This document shows positions 6,684-13,675 of a stretch of 13,675 nucleotides of DNA, in pieces (position 1 is the stretch's first letter; each line of letters opens with the position of its first letter). A program made the translations under genes and the position numbers. The notes under the pieces are model-generated. The model ran no database searches. It saw only the letters and a list, made by a program, of their open reading frames with translations, and had not been told where the DNA came from. Origin of the DNA: Gonapodya sp. JEL0774 (taxonomy: Eukaryota; Monoblepharomycota; Monoblepharidomycetes; Monoblepharidales; Gonapodyaceae); the NCBI GenBank assembly GCA_027604505.1, contig JADIIX010000321.1:1-13675 (forward strand), given 5' to 3'.

Positions 6684-8403
6684 CTAAAAATGTTTATGGA
6701 TGCGCAACATATTGTACAGTGAGAGAAAGTCTTTCTCGTACTCCTTTTTGTACTGCTGCAAGTTGCGCATTGTTCCATGGAAGCGTCTCGGGAATGGTTC
6801 ATCATGCCAGTACTCCAACGGCGCCACTGCCAACAGATTGAGCAACCTTGTAGTAGGATGAGTGAACAGTTGGTAACGAGGTTCTCCGTAGTCCAGTCCG
6901 GCAAACGAGCTTGGTACGTGGTAGAGAAGCAGTGGTACATCGACTGGTCGCGTAAAATTGAACACCATTGCCGCAATCTTCATCACCACGCCGTAGCCCA
7001 ATGTGGATTCCAACGTCCGCCATACAAGCTCCTCAACATCCGCCGCTTCCCACACAGGGCTCTCGCCAGCAGCTGGCGTCTTCCAGTATATGTACACATC
7101 GGTGGAAAATGGAAAATATATGTGAGGCCAGTCATTTTCGGCCGCTCCAGGATGTCCTTCCTTGTGAATAGTTGCGTCATCCGGTCGGTTATGTGGGGTT
7201 CCGAGAGGTTGACCTGGTGCTGAAGTACTCGTGCGATGCATTTCCCGAGGACGTAGGAACGTTTTCCTCGGGATCCTCCTCCTTGTCGGTGCGCTGTCCC
7301 ATAGGTTCCGTAGTTCTCGCCCATCAGTAAGAGTCAAGACGTGACCAGACTTCATCACGTTGAATCCATGCTGGTCGTCGGGCAGATGATGAACTACACC
7401 TGCAGTATCGACTGGAATGATGGTCACGTCGATGGGAACACGGCCTCTGATCAAGAACGTGGCGTCGGTGAGTCTCGCAAAGCGGCGACATGTTCTTCGG
7501 AGTTCCTTGTTCCACCAGACACGCTGATAATAGTCGAGATTCGGCATATTTCGCAGAAGAATGGCTAATACCTGCAACCACACGTCGTCCGGCAGTTCAG
7601 GGATGACAGAGTTTGGACAAGATTGTTCGCGCACCAGGCCACACGCTGTGGTATGTGGTGGTAATGGACGGAGGACGGGAGTAGAATGTCGTTTCCTGGG
7701 GCTGTGTCCAGAGACGGAGGTGGATAGAGGTTTCTACAAGCAACCGATTGCGGTCGTTTCAGTTACACGTAGAAAGAGATATTAAGTACGCTCTTCTCAC
7801 CTTGCAACGCCGATACGGTTGAGTCCGCGTTCGCTTTTGTTCGATCTCGATGGACGGCGGACGAGAACGTTTTTTCGACTCCGGAACGGTGGTGTGCGAC
7901 TGGGTCCGCATTCGCATGCGTTTTAGTTCGATGGTATGGTGGTTATCAGAAGGTGAAAGAGATTGGTTCTTCGCATTCGTGACCTCATGTGTGTTTGGCT
8001 GAATGACCGATGTCGTGTCCAAATGGCTAAGAGAGGGATGGTGACGAGAAACTGTACTCACCTTGCTTCGGCGGTCCGGCCGAGTTCGTCGACTGTGTTC
8101 AACTGCGCAGGAACCGGGCAACTGAGAGTGGGGTGCATTTGGCACGTTGTGAACGGAGACGGAAGAAGCAGGAGCGTCGACATGGACTGGGACTGATATT
8201 GACGCAGTGGGTTTTGTGGGAGATCGACCAGGTCTCTCCCTTTGGTGGGTGGGACGAGAGTATGGTTTCTCTCGAGTGCCGGGTGTGTTGTTCCGCTTTG
8301 GGAGTTTGGAACAGACAGTTGAAACGGCGGTGATGGCTCGTGTGATGATGTCCTTCCCAGCGTCGAGTGCTTTGCGGGCGCCAGCGTAGTTGATTCGAGC
8401 CAT
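6684..8403 (-). CDS. F-box protein with long disordered N-terminus (three exons)
   Basis: Inferred exons on the minus strand: 8403-8062, 7998-7801, 7733-6684. The introns are 63 bp (GTGAGT..CAG) and 67 bp (GTGAGA..TAG), both at codon boundaries, giving about 529 residues. The third exon alone has no ATG near its start, and the spliced frame reads smoothly into it, which supports the model. The first part is basic, Ser/Pro/Thr-rich and probably disordered, after an initial helix (ALDAGKDIITRAIT). The F-box is near residue 225: IPELPDDVWLQVLAILL, then RRTCRRFARL. F-box proteins link substrates to Skp1-Cullin ubiquitin ligases. The C-terminal half (YFPFSTDVYIYW, LESTLGYGVVMKIAAMVF) shows no LRR or WD repeats I recognise. 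The 63-bp intron has no stop in frame, so its retention would only add 21 residues. Upstream ATG at 8613 is possible but would overlap the divergent gene. Two other frames are also open around 7140-7300, so a frameshift there cannot be excluded. Confidence 0.78.
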
Positions 8404-8546
8404 GTGTGTAGGTGTGTCTGTGTGGAGGATGCCGAAATGTTGTTCTTGGAGGGATTGCGCAAGTGAGGCTGTGTGAGGCTCCCGCGGATTAACCGCTAAA
8501 ATTCCGCGGTCGAACACAGAGTAATCCTGCTCCAGCGGGTAATACA
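8404..8546. promoter_or_regulatory. Divergent promoter with CCGCGGA inverted repeat
   Basis: About 140 bp separate the inferred start of the minus-strand F-box gene from the ATG of the plus-strand gene at 8547. In the middle are perfect 7-bp inverted arms CCGCGGA (8482-8488) and TCCGCGG (8503-8509), the geometry of a dimeric zinc-cluster-type factor site. This is inferred; the assignment depends on the start choice for the F-box gene. Confidence 0.4.
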
Positions 8547-10144
8547 ATGTCAGAGGGCAGAGGAGCAAACGCCGAGTGGGTGATCGAGATCCTGTGTTCT
8601 GTTCATGACTCACAACTGCCTCCCGCCTGAAGAGCTGGCTTACCGGACGAACTTACCAAAGCTCTTCGAAAACATGCGAGAAATTCTTTTCTTGAAAGCG
8701 GACTTGCAATCGCGGAAGATTTCTGTGCTCAAAACGCTAGTGCTGCTGCCGTACAACGAGAAGTTGTTGAGAAAAAGCTCGACGAAATAGTGAAGTCCAT
8801 AATTGGAGATATCAAGAACGGCGACATTGCTGCCGTCGGCTTGAGAATACTAGAAAGTCTGCGTCGTTACTATCCTCGACAGCATGTCGTGTGTAAGCTG
8901 TGGGTTATACCATTATCAAAACCGTTTACAGTTTCACTTCATGCATTCATCCACTATGTCATTGCAGAGCTCTGAACAGAATTCTTGTGGACGCCACGGA
9001 GGAGGGCGCAAAACATCCACTGACCCAGGTCGGAATTTTTCTTGCGCGAGTCAGGGTTTTGAGGGAGATCCGGCGCGTTCAGTCTGAGCCACAGCCACAC
9101 GAGAGAGCTGTTATTCGGTTCGGAGTGACTCTATACAGGACCCAGGGGGTGGGTTTTCCGACTGCCCAGCAGATTGGTCTTTCAGATGAAGATTTCGATT
9201 CGAAGTGCGAGGACATACATATCATACTCCTTCAAGTCGCCATGTTGTGGGTTTACAATCTCCATCATTGATGCATTGTAGAGTATTGACGTTTTTGTCC
9301 TATTTTTCAGGACCAAACTGATGGGGAACGGTACTCTCACAGCGCAGAACGTGCACCATTCGGAGGCAAAAGCTTTGAAGCTGTGGGACACGTTGATTGA
9401 TCTAGCGCATCGGTCCGGGGATCATACTGTTGTGCGCAACAACCAGGTTTCAGTGGATGGTATGCATGGGCGAGAACGGGGCGATGCAACGTGGACAACG
9501 ACACTTGGGGATCGGAATGGCGAGATTGTGCATGCATCAACTGCTACTGGAGAAACCAAGTCTGGGCGGAGCATAAGGTCGGATTTCCGAAAGGTTGTGT
9601 ATTTCATGGCTGAAGCACTCTGACACCTTGAGGACAATATGCCTGTGGAGGCACGGTTGTACTTGGAGACACATGGGATGCTCACTCGCGGTGCCACAGC
9701 AACGCCTTCCGTGTGTCACTTTCTAGACGATAGGAGCGACATTGTGATGGTATCAAGACTGTGTGAGCCTGTCACAATTGAGGTCAGGCGCGACGTAGAT
9801 CCTGAGGATTTGTTCGATGGCGTGGCGATGGTCAATGCGCTTGCGCGTCATATGGCTGTGTGTCATGAAGATCTTGTCACAAGGTTCTCTGTGGTTGTTG
9901 ATGGGGCAGCACCATCATCAGGGGATGAGGTGGAGGGTGGTCCAGTGGCTGAAGTGGAAGCACATTCATCAAAGAGATCGCGGATTGCACTACCAAGTTC
10001 AGCTGCTCCAGCGGAAGGGCCTCAGGCTGCCAGACGGACATCGTCGAGACTCAAGAGGTATGTAAGAGATGGCCTGGTGTGAGAGCGGCTCTTTTGACAC
10101 TGGCATGTCCTTACAGGTCCACAGAGAACATTTTCAAGCAATGA
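8547..10144 (+). CDS. Four-exon protein of unknown family with two in-frame TGA codons
   Basis: Inferred exons: 8547-8890 (or 8892), 8968 (or 8970)-9204, 9311-10057, 10117-10144. The introns are about 77, 106 and 59 bp. The first has two equivalent donor/acceptor pairs giving Val-Ala or Val-Ser at the join; the others split codons in matching phase (AA|G and AG|G). The product would be about 530 residues. It starts MSEGRGANAEWVIEIL, has helical stretches (KHARNSFLESGLAIAEDF, DEIVKSIIGDIKNGDIAAVG), a mixed middle (ERAVIRFGVTLYRTQGVGF), a region QVSVDGMHGRERGDATWTTT, an acidic helix (DPEDLFDGVAMVNALARH) and a basic nuclear-localisation-like tail (SSRLKR). I recognise no family. TGA at 8628 and at 9621 interrupt an otherwise continuous frame that is protein-like on both sides; both could come from CGA (Arg) or TGG (Trp) by a single transition. 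So it is either a recent pseudogene, uses readthrough, or contains splice events I missed. Without those codons two shorter products are possible, from ATG 8867 or later and from ATG 9639. Confidence 0.65.
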
Positions 10145-10775
10145 GAGATATGGGAGAGATGGCAAGTAAAATATGAGGTGATTGAACTGCCCTTATGAGT
10201 GTATATTTATATTACCTTGGTATGTATATACTTATGATATATCTTGATCAATCACGATTTCACCAAATAGCTGATCAATCACTCTATGGTCTCCATCACC
10301 ATGAACTGACAGGTTAGTCAGCTAACTATCTCTCCATACAATCTCTCCAACTTGTCAATAATGTCTCACGACGCTGTGTAATAAGTGCACATGTAAGAGC
10401 CTATATATTTCTTGTGGTCAAGTCGATCCTGCTATCCGTATGAAAACTCCCCATTTCTCATACCCCTGTTCGAATGTTGTATAGAACATCATGATGTGCG
10501 CAATAATGAGATGGAAAGTGGGTCTACCAGTGTGATATAAACAACTCACGTATCGATGCAAAGAAACGGTGGATCTCAGTGTATCAGGCTGGGGATCTAA
10601 TGGCCGTGCCAAGCGGAGCCAGGTGTTGTGCCTATTTTCGAATCGAGTCTGTCCTGAGTATATTGGCGTTTTACAGTCTCGCGCGTGTTCATACTCGATA
10701 GCACATGTCCACCAACCCACTGCCATCTCTACTGTGGGTCCGTCAGATGGAATCCAATTCAAAAAAACAATAATC
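10145..10775. other. Intergenic region between convergent 3' ends
   Basis: AT-rich DNA between the plus-strand gene ending at 10144 and the minus-strand gene ending at 10776. It contains an 11-bp direct repeat TGATCAATCAC at 10245-10255 and 10272-10282, and an alternating TA-rich stretch at 10200-10240. A 124-codon minus-strand frame (10418-10792) overlaps the end of the neighbouring gene in another frame and has no family features; I do not call it. Confidence 0.5.
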
Positions 10776-12229
10776 TCAATCAACGTCTTCATCTATAACT
10801 GCATCAGAGGCCTCTGTCGAGGTCGGTGATCCTGCCCCATACTTGATGGTTTCAGGAGACAGGAATTCACCTGGAAATGTTGGGAGAAACGGGGCTGCAC
10901 CAAATCCACGCAACCGTTTGTTCGCAAGGCGCAACTGCTCGGTGTTGTGTTGATTCCTTCAAAAATGAACAGTTACGGTATACAAACATGAACACACAAG
11001 ATAAAAAAAAACACTTTACTTACATAATTGTAGCTTCAGATGCCTTCCGGATTGCACCAAAGTATAGCGAGCGCCAGTGGCGAAGGCGATTACGAAGACT
11101 GGTGGCTGGTGGCGACGCTTCACGTTCCTCCGACAACTCCTGGAGGAGGGCACCTTTCAATTCGTTGAACTCATCACGAGCGTCCTTGTACCCCTTTTGA
11201 AGCAAAGTCCAGTTTACACAATCTCCATCTTGCAACCTCGAGATAACACGTTGTTTCTCATGGAGCTCCTTGGTCTTCTCCTGCAAGAGTACTGCTTGCC
11301 GTTCAGAAAGTTCTCGCAAGCGGACAACTTCGGGTTGAACATCCAATCGTTTCTGTAGGACACTCAAAACAGATGTCGCAAAAGCATCGACGTCTGATTG
11401 AACATTTTCTTCTGGTGGATCATCATATGCTGTTGCAACAGTTGATGGTTGAATGCGATTGCGTTTTTCAAGGTTGATAGGTGGACCTCCGTTGCTCCTG
11501 CTGACATTGGTTCCCTTGTTCCGCTCTTGTTTACCAAGACGATCTGCAAAATGAAAAGACGGTGAGCGAAAGTATAAACCCTGCACATAGAGCGATGATG
11601 AAATCCCAATTGGGATTTCAACGCTCTCCATTCCAAGTGCTCCCATACGAGAACACCAACGGAAAAGCGCATCTGCATTTGATGGATTACGCCACAAGAA
11701 CCACGTCTCTCACAATGCGAATGGGATGAACCACACACATTGATCGATCGATTTACGTTCTGCAGAACACGTCTCTCACAATGCAAAGGCACGGGGGGTT
11801 CCACGTTCCAGAGCGCAGCCATTTGCATTGATCGATCGATTTACAACTGCGGTCAACGTCGCATGCAGATGTCATCGCGCACAAGTGAGGAGCGACATGC
11901 GCCCATAGGTTTCCCCATGCAAAGCACAATGCACACACACATCCGCTCAATCACCGTGCTTAAAATACAAAGGCTGGAAACTGTTTCTCCGCCTTCCTTG
12001 CTCACCTGATTTTGTTTTTCGTGGGACATCCGCCTCGCGCCCCGGCGACAAGTCCCGATAAGGCATACTGGTCATTCTTCGTAATTGTTTCTGCAAAGCG
12101 AAGGCACATTGTAAAAACAATTACGAAGAATGAGCAGGAGAATGCTCAAGACACACCGCGACATGTGTTCCCGCGGAACACTATCGGGAGACAACGTACG
12201 TCATTTCCATCCATTGGAGCTTTTGGCAT
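10776..12229 (-). CDS. Coiled-coil protein of unknown function (spliced)
   Basis: Inferred exons on the minus strand: 12229-12200, 12090-12006, 11543-11024, 10956-10776, giving 271 residues. The introns are 109 bp (GTACGT..CAG), 462 bp (GTGAGC..CAG) and 67 bp (GTAAGT..AAG). Split codons match exactly (TCA G|AT and AT|G), and the last exon ends in a clean TGA after an acidic tail. The protein has a basic N-terminus (DVPRKTKSDRLGKQERNK), a linker, then a coiled coil (about 100-160: VRLRELSERQAVLLQEKTKE and following heptads), a second helical stretch (DARDEFNELKGALLQELSEE) and a disordered C-terminus. A basic region before a coiled coil could suggest DNA binding, but spacing does not clearly match bZIP. 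Further 5' exons are possible: ATG 12575, donor at 12519, acceptor ending at 12442 is in phase and reads ADDIAAETSSLDLLDLLPP, but its join to the 12229 exon needs a weak donor (GTGCTG). Confidence 0.7.
11601..11618. repeat. Perfect 18-bp palindrome inside the long intron
   Basis: AAATCCCAATTGGGATTT is its own reverse complement. It lies in the 462-bp intron of the coiled-coil gene, close to the 3' splice site at 11543. Confidence 0.7.
11703..11844. repeat. Two-block direct repeat inside the long intron
   Basis: A 16-bp block (ACGTCTCTCACAATGC, 11703-11718) followed by a 19-bp block (CATTGATCGATCGATTTAC, 11738-11756) recurs in the same order at 11769-11784 and 11826-11844, with a longer spacer in the second copy (41 rather than 19 bp). 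This looks like a tandem duplication with later divergence or a small insertion. Confidence 0.8.
12072..12133. repeat. 19-bp perfect inverted repeat spanning a splice acceptor
   Basis: Arms at 12072-12090 and 12115-12133 are perfect reverse complements over 19 bp with a 24-bp loop. On the minus strand, the downstream arm begins exactly at the first exon base (12090) after the TTTGCAG acceptor of the coiled-coil gene, so the intron end is the loop and the exon start pairs with upstream intron sequence. Confidence 0.85.
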
Positions 12230-12724
12230 CTCTTCAATTGTTGTGTCAGCGGCGACAGTGTTAGAAAGTGTGTTTTTCTCGATGGGTCGATGCGGGCAAG
12301 GTGCGGTTTGGCCGACATAAGGGAGTCAATGTGGGTAGCAGCATCAGCACAGGGGGCAGCAGATCAAGCAGGTCTAAAGACGATGTTTCTGCTGCGATAT
12401 CATCAGCAACGGTTGAAACACCACGTCCGTGATGACACATTCTACCGAGTAAGTTGGTCGCGTCCGACAGAAGACCCACTCTCCTTCCAGATCCGGAAAG
12501 CGAGCGCCACTGTATTCACCTTTGTAAAAACCTTTGAGAAGACTCCAGGCGCGATGCTGATAGAAGGGAAGTCATCGCTTGAGGGGAGATAAACTTTTTA
12601 TTGCCAGCACGACCATCTGTGGCGGTGCAGTTGCGTAGCCCCTGTGCCACACCCAGGATGGTCAGGGCAAATAAGTTTGCAAGGACTACAAATATATATT
12701 GACTATTCCATTGTTCGCCCTTGC

Positions 12725-13465
12725 TTAAAATTGCCTTCCGAATTGCTTACTGATGCTGTATTGCTTGTGATGCTCAAGCGGAATTCCTATCATCCGCTGA
12801 ACACGGGTCTCGAGAGTTCTATCAACGGGAAACTCGTGTTTCAGAGGGTCACAATAAACTCCCTCGGACCTGCTCATGAAAGGGATGATGACTATCCTTG
12901 GGACATGAGCCTTTTTGCGTCCATCAATCTTTGGCATGTCGTTGGAACACGTGAACATTTTCGCAGTGTTCTCGACTTCACGCATCTCTTTGAAGAGCTC
13001 ACGCGTCTGAAGACGGTCACTACCACTGAGCCGCTTTAGTGGCTCCTCGTTGATTCTTGCGCCATCCTGAACTTCCGACATATAGGCAAACCGCCTGTTC
13101 ACCATCATGGTGAGCTGCGGAGTGGCCGCATTGGCGTCGCCAGACTTCCCACATATCAGAGCAGAGTTCACAGAAACCCCGTATTTCCCTTGTGTCTGGT
13201 CCATGATTTTCATGAGCACTCGACTAACCCACCCCTCGACATCGTCAATATCCAGGACAATGATTCCAGACGCAGAGTCAGTCTGAATGGCGATAGCGGT
13301 TCTGAGAGGAAAGGTCTTGGCTGCTTCGACGTCGAGATTCTGCCATCCCTTTGGCGCCGGCGCCTGCAGCTCCTTGCTCTCGCGCTCTACATTCCAAGCG
13401 AGCGAGATAGGGAAGGCAATCCAGCCTAGTTCCAAGTACTTTGCGAGTTGCTCCTGTTTCGTCAT
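12725..13465 (-). CDS. Shortened D5-like primase-helicase (Prim-Pol start joined to SF3 helicase end)
   Basis: One open frame of 246 residues from the ATG at 13465. Residues 1-79 match the N-terminus of a bifunctional Prim-Pol (AEP) domain: GWIAFPIS near 14, KGWQNL near 39, and SGIIVLDIDDVEGW (66-79) with the metal-binding Asp72/Asp74. Residues about 83-235 match the C-terminal part of a D5/superfamily 3 helicase as in NCLDVs: ANAATPQL (111), NRRFAYMSEVQDGARIN (123-139) with Walker-B-like Glu131, LKRLSGSDRLQTRELF (143-158), TCSNDMPKI (172-180) with sensor Asn175, and PRIVIIPF (189-196). The middle is missing in frame: the rest of the primase, the D5_N region and the Walker A loop. Typical proteins are several times longer. 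It should not be a working ATPase as it stands. Sequence after about residue 222 agrees less well and the end seems short. Origin is probably an integrated large DNA virus or related element. Confidence 0.8.
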   Translation of the reverse strand: MTKQEQLAKYLELGWIAFPISLAWNVERESKELQAPAPKGWQNLDVEAAKTFPLRTAIAIQTDSASGIIVLDIDDVEGWVSRVLMKIMDQTQGKYGVSVNSALICGKSGDANAATPQLTMMVNRRFAYMSEVQDGARINEEPLKRLSGSDRLQTRELFKEMREVENTAKMFTCSNDMPKIDGRKKAHVPRIVIIPFMSRSEGVYCDPLKHEFPVDRTLETRVQRMIGIPLEHHKQYSISKQFGRQF

Positions 13466-13545
13466 GATTGGTTGGAAAAACGAACAGAAAACACAAAGTT
13501 TGAGTAGGTCGTGGAATATAGTGGAAGAATCGATGGATGGGATGA

Positions 13546-13675
13546 GGATGGGACGATAATTCTGTAAAATTTTCGAATATTCTCTCAGGATGGGATGAGA
13601 GATTCTGTAAACTTTTCGAAACTTTGTTCGGGATGGGGATGAGGATGGGATGAGAGATTCTGTAAACTTTTCGAA
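13546..13675. repeat. Interspersed 32-33-bp repeat at the window's right edge
   Basis: Copies of a unit beginning GGATGGGA and ending TCTGTAAACTTTTCGAA occur at 13546-13577, 13588-13620 and 13643-13675, the last two identical; GATGAGGATGG-type filler lies between them. The array reaches the end of the window and probably continues. It lies upstream of the D5-like gene, so it could also hold promoter elements. Confidence 0.85.

Noticed and set aside
6684-7634. F-box gene starting at 7634
   Set aside because: The codon there is GTG, unlikely as a start in a eukaryote, and a phase-matched intron joins the frame to the upstream exons.
10600-10665. tRNA-like TTCGAATC box near 10635
   Set aside because: No matching A box at proper distance and no cloverleaf pairing that I could build on either strand.
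10418-10792. 124-residue minus-strand ORF
   Set aside because: Overlaps the 3' exon of the coiled-coil gene in another frame and shows no recognisable domain or splice context.
12644-13039. 131-residue plus-strand ORF
   Set aside because: It is antisense to the helicase part of the D5-like gene, whose motifs fix the coding strand.
13546-13675. CRISPR array
   Set aside because: Only three copies, one diverged, with short similar spacers rich in the same GATGGG motif, no cas genes, and a eukaryotic context.

Overview
The window looks like nuclear DNA of a fungus, most likely a chytrid, carrying pieces of giant-virus and transposon origin. The evidence for a eukaryote is a set of genes that only read cleanly across short GT-AG introns (mostly 59-109 bp, donors such as GTGAGT, GTAAGT and GTATGT) with matching codon phase on both sides, plus an AATAAA polyadenylation signal. 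The chytrid assignment rests on a leucine-rich-repeat/transmembrane/SH3 protein, a layout I associate with chytrids; it is an inference, not a proof.

Layout, left to right. (a) 1-624: the 3' part of a Sel1-repeat gene with nearly identical 108-bp DNA repeats, followed by its 3' region. (b) 1072-2836: a broken possible coding stretch, a clear Bro/MSV199-like protein of the type found in large DNA viruses (1809-2465, +), and an open frame without an ATG on the minus strand (2510-2836). (c) About 2887-4965: a compact IS607-type transposon on the minus strand, with an intact serine recombinase (tnpA) overlapping a TnpB/Fanzor2-type RuvC nuclease (tnpB), a structured 3' end that could be its guide RNA, and similar short motifs at both edges. 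(d) 4977-6256 (+): the 3' part of the LRR-TM-SH3 gene, which begins in mid-repeat right at the transposon edge. (e) 6684-8403 (-): a spliced F-box gene. (f) 8547-10144 (+): a four-exon gene of unknown function sharing a short divergent promoter with the F-box gene and broken by two in-frame TGA codons. (g) 10776-12229 (-): a spliced coiled-coil gene whose first long intron and one splice site carry unusual repeats. (h) 12725-13465 (-): a shortened D5-like primase-helicase. (i) 13546-13675: a tandem repeat running off the window.

The Bro-like gene, the IS607/Fanzor2 element and the D5-like gene each have close relatives in large DNA viruses, so the simplest story is a host chromosome with scattered and decaying viral or virus-borne insertions. 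The most interesting unit is the IS607 element: both the recombinase and the RNA-guided-type nuclease have full-length open frames and complete catalytic motifs. Several host-type genes show nonsense codons or truncation, so the region seems to be under relaxed selection.

All exon boundaries were inferred by eye from splice consensus and phase; no alignment or transcript data were available.
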